DNA from: Paenibacillus doosanensis
Lineage (GTDB): Bacteria; Bacillota; Bacilli; Paenibacillales; NBRC-103111
DNA length: 64,000 nucleotides
Reading direction: 5' to 3'
Assembly: GCF_025060755.1 (NCBI RefSeq)
Contig: NZ_JANYUY010000013.1
Span: 1 to 64,000, forward strand
The notes under the pieces were generated by a model. That model searched no databases and was not told where the DNA came from. It saw only the letters and a list, made by a program, of their open reading frames with translations. Below, one piece after another: positions 6,651 to 13,583 of this stretch; position 1 is the stretch's first letter; each line of letters starts with the position of its first letter. The translations under genes were made by a program, and so were the position numbers.

Positions 6651-8810
6651 ATGATTCAGTCTAACAGCAAAATTTCATTCAGAACAAATTCAAAGTTGGA
6701 GAAACTGATTGGACGTGAATTGATTACCAACAATACCATTGCTTTTTTTGAATTGATAAAAAATTCGTATGACGCCGGGGCCAAAAAAGTTGAGGTTCAA
6801 TTTCTAAATATTACTGATTACGACATAGAGCAAAAAAGCACAGGTAGAGATAATTATTATATTAAGGGGCAGAAAGTATCAGCAGATACAATAATATCAT
6901 CAAAGAACTCATACATTATTGTTTCTGATAATGGAATTGGAATGTCGTTTGATGAAGTTAATAAATATTGGATGGAGATTGGGGTAGTACATAAAGAATT
7001 GGTGAAGCAGGTTGAAGTAAAAACTTCATCTATAGATAAAATGTATAATAGAGTTTTAAATGGCGAGAAGGGGATAGGGAGGTTTAGTTCAGATAAGCTA
7101 GGAGCACGATTAAAACTAGTCACCATCGATAAAAGTGGGAAAGAGAAGACAACGGTTGAATTTGACTGGGATAGATATAATGATCATTCACTGATGCTTC
7201 AGGAGGTAAACCATGAATGTACTAGAGAAATGTTAAGCACTCCTTTGAAGTCTGGAGTGGCATTAGAAATAAGCAGTCTAAGAGATGATTGGAGTATAAA
7301 AGACGTTGAGGATATAAAGAAACAGCTTAAGAAATTTATTTCTCCATTTACCCAAGAGCAGGATAACTTTTCTATTACTTTTTCGAAAAATAACGTTAAA
7401 GAAAAAATAGTCAATGATGCTTTTGACTATTCATTAACATATATTGATGCAAAATTAGATCCTTTTGGAGATTTAACTTATACAATTGTAGATGATGTCC
7501 CTAAGGAACCTAGATCAATAAATTTACCTCCTCCAATTTTTGGTCCTGTCAAGTTAAAAGTGATCTATATGGATTCCGCGGCAAAAAGAGCCTTTACAAA
7601 AAGAACTGGCTTAAGTACTAGACAATATGGGAATATCAAGGTTTTTAGAGATAATTTTAGAATATTTCCTTATGGTGAACCAGAGAATGACTGGTTAAAC
7701 ATTGATAATAAACATGCTCAGGCAGTTTTTCGTTCTCTTGGGACAAGGGATATCATTGGATATGTTCAAATTTCCAACATGGATAATTATGGGCTAAAAG
7801 ATGCTACAAATCGATTGGGATTAGTTGAAGATACATTGGAATTTAATCAATTTAAAGAATTTATTTGGAAATGTATTGATTTACTTCAGGAGTATATTTT
7901 CAATAAGATAAAAGAAGAAGCAGAGCAAAAAGGGCAGTTAATTGATTTTAAAGTTGAAGTAAGTAAGAAAGAAGAAGATTTGTTTAAAAGAGAAGTTATA
8001 GATGTAATTAATAATACTAATATTCCCAAAAATGATGCTGACAAAATAATCAACTTAATTGAACTGAATAGCAAGCGCTTAAAAAAAGATTTAGATGAAG
8101 TGAAGAAGGCGAATAATGAGTTATCGAAAAAAATGAAGATTTTTCAAAGAATTAGTGGAAGTGAAGGAATATTGTACGAGTTATTACATACAGTGAAGAA
8201 TAAGACTGCAATTTTGGACTCCAAAATAAATAAAATATTAGTACAAGCCGAAGCAAACAACATTAACATTGAACATAGTATCGTTCAAACTATCATTAAT
8301 TCGATAAATAAATTAATCGATAGTGCTTTGAGAAAGGCATCTTCATCGAGTTTAACAAAAAAATCAGAAATTTTAAGTGACATTATCCAAGAGTCTGTAG
8401 ACGAGAATTTTATTTTATGTGATAGCAATAACATTTCAATTAGCTATAATTTTAATGATAATTACAAGCGAGTCTTTTGTAATAAAGAATCTATAAAAAT
8501 TGTATTAGATAATTTATTTAGTAATTCAAGAAAAGCACTTGCTAATACAATTGATAGGAAGATTAATATTACAACGTCTGTGGATAATAATTTTGTAGAT
8601 ATAATTTTTAGTGATAGTGGGCCGGGGATTAAAGAAGAGGATGCACCCTTTATTTTTAATGTTGCATATTCGAGAACCAATGGGAACGGAATAGGACTTG
8701 CAACATCACTGGATATAGTACAGGATCATAATGGTGATATGCATTGTATAACTAATCCAGATGAAAATATTGGAGCCTCCTTTTTGATAAAACTTCCAAT
8801 TAGGATGTGA
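6651..8810 (+). CDS. Double-GHKL histidine kinase-like sensor
   Basis: 719 residues from ATG 6651 (GGGAGGTG about 9 bases upstream; a GTG at 6633 lacks a site). The N-terminal module (about 1-230) is a GHKL ATPase of the MutL/MORC/Hsp90 type: FFELIKNSYDAGAKKVEV (N box), VSDNGIGM (DxGxG), GEKGIGRFSSDKLG (second glycine motif). A middle domain (about 290-410) and a coiled helical part (about 430-500) follow. The C-terminus is a histidine-kinase ATPase: DNLFSNSRKAL, DSGPGI, NGNGIGLATSLDIV, GASFLIKLP. Between them ELLHTVKNKTAIL puts His513 where a phosphoacceptor could be. No membrane segment is seen, so sensing is cytoplasmic. It is followed after 5 bases by the receiver gene. The N-terminal GHKL resembles paraMORC-like ATPases known from restriction-linked loci. 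Role as a defence sensor is inferred. Confidence 0.85.
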   Translation: MIQSNSKISFRTNSKLEKLIGRELITNNTIAFFELIKNSYDAGAKKVEVQFLNITDYDIEQKSTGRDNYYIKGQKVSADTIISSKNSYIIVSDNGIGMSFDEVNKYWMEIGVVHKELVKQVEVKTSSIDKMYNRVLNGEKGIGRFSSDKLGARLKLVTIDKSGKEKTTVEFDWDRYNDHSLMLQEVNHECTREMLSTPLKSGVALEISSLRDDWSIKDVEDIKKQLKKFISPFTQEQDNFSITFSKNNVKEKIVNDAFDYSLTYIDAKLDPFGDLTYTIVDDVPKEPRSINLPPPIFGPVKLKVIYMDSAAKRAFTKRTGLSTRQYGNIKVFRDNFRIFPYGEPENDWLNIDNKHAQAVFRSLGTRDIIGYVQISNMDNYGLKDATNRLGLVEDTLEFNQFKEFIWKCIDLLQEYIFNKIKEEAEQKGQLIDFKVEVSKKEEDLFKREVIDVINNTNIPKNDADKIINLIELNSKRLKKDLDEVKKANNELSKKMKIFQRISGSEGILYELLHTVKNKTAILDSKINKILVQAEANNINIEHSIVQTIINSINKLIDSALRKASSSSLTKKSEILSDIIQESVDENFILCDSNNISISYNFNDNYKRVFCNKESIKIVLDNLFSNSRKALANTIDRKINITTSVDNNFVDIIFSDSGPGIKEEDAPFIFNVAYSRTNGNGIGLATSLDIVQDHNGDMHCITNPDENIGASFLIKLPIRM

Positions 8811-8815
8811 AATGA

Positions 8816-9448
8816 ATGGAACAGTATAAAATATTGGTTATTGATGATATGACTGAAATTGTGGAGTATTTCGAGGATATTAAAGAGATTCTAGCATACG
8901 AAAATATTAAAGTAGAATTCGAGTATATGCATAATGTAAACGATTTTTCTGTAGAAAAACCTTATGATATTTTAATGTTTGACTGTAATTTTAATGCTGC
9001 TAGATACGATGCTGATATAAGGAATAAAGTTGGATTTAATCTGATTAAGCAGTACAGACAAAATAATACCAGAACCAAAATAATTTTTTACTCCAGTTCC
9101 TTCAATATAGACGAACCCCACCAAATTCCGTTTAATCACAAGCACTACTTTGAAATAATAAACGAACTTAATGTTTATCGATTAGTGTACAAAAACGATT
9201 CGAGAGCTACGGTAAAAGCTATTAAAGAAGCTATTAATGATCTAGATATAATAATGATCTCACTTGAGAAGATGGCAAGTGACTATGATGAGTTAAATAT
9301 GAAGTTTGAGCTTAATGACGGAGATATTACATTAAATGACCTTATATACGAAATGAGAATGGATGGAGAAAATGCGGAGAAATTCCGTAGGGATGTTGTA
9401 GATCTAATCACCAACTACATGTCTAAATTTGATTTAAATACAAACTAG
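8816..9448 (+). CDS. Response-regulator receiver protein without output domain
   Basis: 210 residues. The N-terminal about 125 residues match a CheY-like receiver: KILVIDDMTEI with the acidic pair, DILMFDCNF with the expected phosphoacceptor Asp, and IIFYSSSF in the place of the conserved Thr/Ser strand. The conserved Lys that normally follows is not obvious, so the pocket may be atypical. The rest (about 130-210) is helical and acidic, with no DNA-binding or enzymatic domain. It starts 5 bases after the kinase gene and ends 16 bases before the CHAT-like gene, so all three are one operon. It most likely relays phosphorylation from the kinase to the downstream protein by direct contact rather than by transcription. 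Receiver call good; mechanism inferred. Confidence 0.8.
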   Translation: MEQYKILVIDDMTEIVEYFEDIKEILAYENIKVEFEYMHNVNDFSVEKPYDILMFDCNFNAARYDADIRNKVGFNLIKQYRQNNTRTKIIFYSSSFNIDEPHQIPFNHKHYFEIINELNVYRLVYKNDSRATVKAIKEAINDLDIIMISLEKMASDYDELNMKFELNDGDITLNDLIYEMRMDGENAEKFRRDVVDLITNYMSKFDLNTN

Positions 9449-9464
9449 AGGAGCAGGCTTAAAA

Positions 9465-10178
9465 ATGAAAGTAGCTTTTTATCGCAGCCAAGATTCAAAC
9501 ATTCTAAGAAATTCAATTTTTACTGAGATGCTTTCAAGTCATTTAAATGGAGAGCATTCAGTCGATATGATTATGGACGACAATAAATCTGTTTGTTTAA
9601 GTAGGATTGCACAAGCAGATATAGTTTTTATTTTTGCTCATGGAAGTCATTGGGGTGTTTTCCACAAATTCGAGGATGCTACGGGAGAGGAAAGAGCAAA
9701 GCTTGATTGGCTTTTTAAAGCATCAGAGGAGAATGTAAAGTTGTTAAATGGTAAGAAAGTACTTGCATTCACATGCTTTTCTGCAATGCCTAATGTCGAT
9801 GGCCTTGGAGAGGTTGCAGTAAAAAAACATGATTGCAAAGTATATTTCGGTTTTCAAGATAAAATTAATAGAACTTTCCCACAAGAATTTTTAGAAAATC
9901 TTCCTCCTAATGACCAAAGAGCAAAAAATTTTATATCATTAGTTTATTCTAACGTATTTGATTATTGCATCAGGGAAGCCTTTTCAAAGAATTTAACCTT
10001 TAAACAGTTTGCTCAATTGACAAAGCATTTACTAAATAAAGAAATCGTTAGAAGGATTACTCATGAATATGGCCGCACTGTTCATTTAAGTTTACATGAT
10101 AAAGGGGCTAGACCTGTAAAAATTACAGCGGACTCTATACTTGTACATGGTCTTGAGAATGAAAAATTTTGTTCTTAA
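9465..10178 (+). CDS. CHAT/caspase-like putative protease effector
   Basis: 237 residues with AGGAG upstream. Two motifs have the spacing and setting of clan CD (caspase/CHAT) peptidases. One is a hydrophobic strand ending in His-Gly, DIVFIFAHGSHWG with His59. The other is a second strand ending in Cys, KKVLAFTCFSA with Cys104, comparable to the family's strand-HG and LSxCxT signatures. The remaining about 100 residues are helical (FISLVYSNVFDYCIREAFS and onward). No signal peptide or membrane segment. The third position after a sensor kinase and a receiver suggests that the receiver switches on proteolysis. Bacterial CHAT proteases are known effectors of immune systems. The family call rests on two motifs and would be weakened if the fold is otherwise unrelated. 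Confidence 0.65.
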   Translation: MKVAFYRSQDSNILRNSIFTEMLSSHLNGEHSVDMIMDDNKSVCLSRIAQADIVFIFAHGSHWGVFHKFEDATGEERAKLDWLFKASEENVKLLNGKKVLAFTCFSAMPNVDGLGEVAVKKHDCKVYFGFQDKINRTFPQEFLENLPPNDQRAKNFISLVYSNVFDYCIREAFSKNLTFKQFAQLTKHLLNKEIVRRITHEYGRTVHLSLHDKGARPVKITADSILVHGLENEKFCS

Positions 10179-10380
10179 AGCCTGACTAAACTTTATGAAA
10201 GTTTATCAAAGGAATTAACATTTGAAATGATTTTTGAAATGATTTGAGCGATTAGGTATTCCGCGGCGCATTGAAAATAAAATGTCGTCTTTTTCATAAA
10301 AACGTTCAAACCCTTGCTACACAAGGCTTTAGACTCTAGTTTTCCCTATCGCTGAAACCGCAAAAAATTACTGAAAAATG

Positions 10381-10415
10381 GAGACCCACGCCCCGTTGGC
10401 CGGGTCTCTTTTTTT
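10381..10415 (+). terminator. Rho-independent terminator after the kinase/receiver/CHAT operon
   Basis: GAGACCC (10381-10387) pairs with GGGTCTC (10402-10408), followed by seven T residues. It lies about 200 bases after the CHAT-like gene and marks the end of the A+T-rich island. The sequence between 10179 and 10380 holds a 13-base direct repeat (TTTGAAATGATTT at 10221 and 10233) and no gene. Confidence 0.75.
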
Positions 10416-10568
10416 GCCGTTAGGGAGATACTGCGTTTTTGCAAAGGAAAAAAGCATTGTCGCTGTTCCGGGGGTGTGGAAGGGAAAGTGATTCCGTTCC
10501 GGCAAATATCGTCCAATTTAAGCATCTTTGCCTATTCCCATCGTTGCGAATCATCTTTATAATTATAT

Positions 10569-10587
10569 GATAATGATTTTCAATATC
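10569..10587 (+). promoter_or_regulatory. Fur box
   Basis: GATAATGATTTTCAATATC matches the classic 19-base Fur consensus GATAATGATAATCATTATC at 16 positions. It lies 19 bases before the ATG of the siderophore-binding lipoprotein, so iron repression by Fur is strongly suggested. Confidence 0.8.
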
Positions 10588-10605
10588 AATGATGGAGGAG
10601 AAGCA

Positions 10606-11664
10606 ATGTTTTACAGATTAAGAGACGCTTCGGCCGATCATGACGTACGGGGAAGGCAGTTTCGGGCTGCGGCGGGGATGATCGTTCTCCTGCTTTTCGT
10701 AATAATGACAAGCGCCTGCGGTAACAACGACAACGCGAAAGGAACGAGTACAGGCTCGGAAGCGGCAGGTTTCCCATCGGGGAACGGTTCGTCCACATCG
10801 GCGACGCAAACCATCGAGCACTTCTTCGGCAAGACGGAGGTGCCCGTGCATCCGCAGCGCGTTGCCGTGTTCGGACTGGAGGATCTCGCGCTGTCGCTTG
10901 GGGTTCCGATGGTATACGGGTACGATTTTGACGGCTATTATTTGGACGACCAGCTCAAAGCGCTTCACATCCCGCTGTCGGGCAGCGCGGATTTCAAGCC
11001 GAACCTGGAAGCGGTTCTGTCGGCGCAGCCGGATCTCATCATCGTTCAAAAAAATGCAATCGACCAAAGCGGCTACGACGAGCTGAGCAAGATCGCGCCG
11101 ACGATCGCGTTCGGGCCTGAGGATTGGAAGTCGTCGATCGTCGCGATCGGCAAGGCAACCGGCTCGGAAGACAAGGCGAAGGCTGTCATCCAAAGCTACG
11201 ACGACAAGCTGAAGAAGGCCAAGGACGCCATCGTCTCGGCGGCAGGCCCCGATAAAACAATTTTGTTCATGCGTCCGTCGGAAAAAGACCTTCAGGTGTT
11301 CTTTCCCAGCTTTAATCATCTGATCTACGACAATCTGGGTCTGAAGCCCGACACCAGTATCGCCGCATTTCAGAAGGCGTCGCCCGACGAATGGGGAATC
11401 AACACTTCGCTCGAGAAGCTGCCTTCGATCACCGCGGATTATGTGTTTGCCATCTACGGCGGATCGATCAGCTCGGCAAAGGATTTCGCCGAAGCGAGCG
11501 AAGCCTCGAAGGAAGTCGAGAAGCTGCAGGTTTGGAAGGCGATGCCGGCGGTCAAGCAAAATCATGTGTTCAAGGTGTCCGCCAGACACTGGATGTCCTC
11601 CGGTCCGATCGCCGAAGGCAGGGTAGTGGATGACGTAGTGGCGGCCGTTACCGGCAAGAAATAG
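10606..11664 (+). CDS. Iron-siderophore ABC transporter substrate-binding lipoprotein
   Basis: 352 residues from ATG 10606, which has GGAGGAG 6-12 bases upstream; longer frames to 10528 cross the Fur box. A hydrophobic signal segment ends in the lipobox TSAC, so the protein is a lipid-anchored extracellular binding protein. The mature part has the FepB/FhuD (peripla_BP_2) layout: TIEHFFGKTEVPVHPQRVAVFG, then EAVLSAQPDLIIVQ, and a C-terminal lobe with DYVFAIYGGS and VWKAMPAVKQNHVFKV. It would deliver a ferric siderophore to a membrane permease. No permease or ATPase gene is adjacent, so it must share a transporter encoded elsewhere. Regulation by Fur is supported by the box at 10569. Confidence 0.88.
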   Translation: MFYRLRDASADHDVRGRQFRAAAGMIVLLLFVIMTSACGNNDNAKGTSTGSEAAGFPSGNGSSTSATQTIEHFFGKTEVPVHPQRVAVFGLEDLALSLGVPMVYGYDFDGYYLDDQLKALHIPLSGSADFKPNLEAVLSAQPDLIIVQKNAIDQSGYDELSKIAPTIAFGPEDWKSSIVAIGKATGSEDKAKAVIQSYDDKLKKAKDAIVSAAGPDKTILFMRPSEKDLQVFFPSFNHLIYDNLGLKPDTSIAAFQKASPDEWGINTSLEKLPSITADYVFAIYGGSISSAKDFAEASEASKEVEKLQVWKAMPAVKQNHVFKVSARHWMSSGPIAEGRVVDDVVAAVTGKK

Positions 11665-11741
11665 CGGATTTGCAGCGCATGCAGCGACGCCGGGCCGTTT
11701 TCGAGGAAGCGGTCCGATATAAAATATTAATAAATGATCAT

Positions 11742-11775
11742 AAGGGTATAACTCTAAGTTATATCCTTATTTAAT
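11742..11775 (+). terminator. Hairpin after the siderophore-binding gene
   Basis: AAGGGTATAACT (11742-11753) pairs with AGTTATATCCTT (11757-11768) with a 3-base loop and one G-T pair, followed by an A/T-rich run. A plausible but not strong intrinsic terminator. Confidence 0.5.
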
Positions 11776-11905
11776 TTGCTATTTTTATGGTAATTATGCT
11801 CGACCTGCAAGCAGGAAACAATTCTCTTATCCCGAATTTGAATATATAAAAACTCTGGAGGATCGTATCCCGAGACAACCAAACTACAAAAAAGGGTGAG
11901 AGTAA

Positions 11906-13018
11906 ATGAGCTTCGTTGAAACGGTTCCTCCACTAATGGCTAATTTCGCTACTGTCACCGCTTACCTGTTATTGACAAACCGATTTTTGCTCAAGAAAAG
12001 CGCTGTTGAAACCGCATCTTCACTGTTCACCAAGTTCAAAATAGGATTTATGCACGGGATACTCGGTATCGTGCTGATGATTTTTACTGTGCATGTTCAT
12101 GGAGCTACACTTGATTTTAGGCAGCTTGCGGTCATCTTATCGGGGGTGTACGGCGGACTGGCATCCTCGCTGATTACTGGAGTTATGATGTTTGCCGTAA
12201 AATTAATTGCCTTCGGTTCCTTGATCGCACCATCCGAGCCTGCCGCCATAAATATTATTTTCATCGCTGCAGGCGTCGGAATGATTTGCGAAAAGGTTAA
12301 AGGCTATTGGCCCAAATGGATATACTCGCTGCTGCTCAGTGTTCTGCTGACAGGTTTTTTTTATAGCGGTAAGCTTGTCGGCAGCAGAAATGATCTTGCC
12401 CTTATTTATTTCCCGATGATGGTGTTCGGCGGGGCCGTTACCGCCTACTTCACGGAGCTGCAAATGAAAGTGAGAACGCATGTTCATCGATTGGAACTTG
12501 AGTCCAGTGTGGATTTCCTCACGGGGCTGCATAATCATCGTATGTTCGATTCGATCTATCATCAAAAACAAAGACAAGCTGTGGAAAAAGGGGCTAGTTT
12601 GTCGATAGCTATCATTGACGTCGACTATTTCAAGAAAGTCAACGATTCATATGGTCATGCGAACGGGGATGCAGTGCTGGTGCAGTTGGGCGCGATTTTG
12701 AAAGCATCCTCCCGTTCGGACGATACGATATCAAGGCTGGGCGGAGAAGAGTTTTCCGTATTGATGTACGACACGCCGAACAAGGACGCGCTGCGCATTG
12801 CGGAGAGAATAAGAGTTACCGTCAAAAATCATTTGTTTGTGTTAAACGATGGAGAGAAGATCCATATTACGGTTTCGATCGGCGTTGCAACCTATCCGGA
12901 TACAAGCCATGAGAAGTTGGCCAAGGAAGCGGATAAAGCGCTCTATCGAGCCAAAGAACAGGGTAGAGATAGGGTTTGTTCGAACCTGTCGGAGAGCGGT
13001 GAAGTAAACCATGCATAA
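11906..13018 (+). CDS. Membrane diguanylate cyclase (5TM-LYT sensor plus GGDEF)
   Basis: 370 residues. The first about 190 residues hold five to six hydrophobic segments resembling the 5TMR_LYT module (STLFTKFKIGFMHGILGIVLMI, then LAVILSGVYGGLASSLITG). The C-terminal GGDEF domain (about 200-360) has the active-site motif GGEEF within SRLGGEEFSVLMY, plus DFLTGLHNHRMF and IDVDYFKKVNDSYGHANGD. It should make cyclic di-GMP from two GTP at the membrane in response to a signal bound by the membrane part. No RxxD inhibitory site is obvious at the usual place. It stands alone; the upstream GGGTGAG is a modest ribosome binding site. High certainty. Confidence 0.93.
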   Translation: MSFVETVPPLMANFATVTAYLLLTNRFLLKKSAVETASSLFTKFKIGFMHGILGIVLMIFTVHVHGATLDFRQLAVILSGVYGGLASSLITGVMMFAVKLIAFGSLIAPSEPAAINIIFIAAGVGMICEKVKGYWPKWIYSLLLSVLLTGFFYSGKLVGSRNDLALIYFPMMVFGGAVTAYFTELQMKVRTHVHRLELESSVDFLTGLHNHRMFDSIYHQKQRQAVEKGASLSIAIIDVDYFKKVNDSYGHANGDAVLVQLGAILKASSRSDDTISRLGGEEFSVLMYDTPNKDALRIAERIRVTVKNHLFVLNDGEKIHITVSIGVATYPDTSHEKLAKEADKALYRAKEQGRDRVCSNLSESGEVNHA

Positions 13019-13181
13019 AATTACGCATAAGCTTAGGCTTAGGCAACAGAAGGCGGATAGTTGGGAGGAGCTGTCCAGGGGATGAAGCCTGTCAGCGGGG
13101 AAGATTCATTGCGGCGGCTGCTGCGGCATAGCGGATGACATTCGGTATATCGTCGCAAGGAATGGAATGGAAGCCGGGATC

Positions 13182-13400
13182 TTACTGCTGCTTCGAACCG
13201 CTTACGGTTCCATTCGGCGTCATGACGACAATCGTCCCGTCGGCGACTTGAATGACTTCCCCGCCGATGTTTCCGGCAATTTGCATGGCAAGGAGATACT
13301 CCTGATAAACCTGATACACTATGACGAAGTCGACGCCCTCAACCATATGGACGCCCAGGGTGCAGGGGAGCTCAGCGGCTTTCGTGTAAACGGTTATCAT
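13182..13400 (-). CDS. Small conserved-looking protein, unknown
   Basis: 72 residues on the minus strand with a convincing TTGGAGGTG site 6 bases before the ATG. The sequence is Val/Ile-rich (VEGVDFVIVYQVYQEYLLAMQ, then GEVIQVADGTIVVMTPNG), suggesting a small mixed alpha/beta protein; there is no clear membrane helix or signal. The opposite-strand frame over the same bases (13167-13490) has no ribosome binding site and odd composition, so it is a shadow. It lies downstream of the glycogen operon behind two hairpins, and is probably transcribed on its own. Family not recognised. Confidence 0.6.
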   Translation of the reverse strand: MITVYTKAAELPCTLGVHMVEGVDFVIVYQVYQEYLLAMQIAGNIGGEVIQVADGTIVVMTPNGTVSGSKQQ

Positions 13401-13504
13401 ACGCCACCTCCAATATTGACCTCATGTAGAAATAGAGTCATCCTTGAGCAGCGCTTAAACACATCCTACTTAAGTTATGTTCATCGGTGACACCGCAGCA
13501 CGAT

Positions 13505-13560
13505 CCCTCTGATTCTGATTCAGAGGGGGAACGAGCCTGGCGCGAATGGCCAGGCTCGTT
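13505..13560 (-). terminator. Tandem hairpins downstream of the glycogen operon
   Basis: AACGAGCCTGGC (13530-13541) pairs perfectly with GCCAGGCTCGTT (13549-13560), and CCCTCTGA (13505-13512) pairs with TCAGAGGG (13520-13527). They lie just past the stop of pgcA. The larger hairpin has a short T run only on the plus-strand side, so on the minus strand they may act as transcript-stabilising hairpins as much as a terminator. Confidence 0.5.
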
Positions 13561-13583
13561 GTTTTGAACGATTCGGAACGGGA

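Noticed and set aside
10618-11589. 323-residue minus-strand open frame opposite the siderophore-binding gene
   Set aside because: It mirrors a well-supported lipoprotein gene, has Arg/Asp-rich shadow composition and no ribosome binding site.
13167-13490. 107-residue plus-strand frame
   Set aside because: No ribosome binding site; the opposite-strand 72-residue frame has a strong one and more protein-like sequence.
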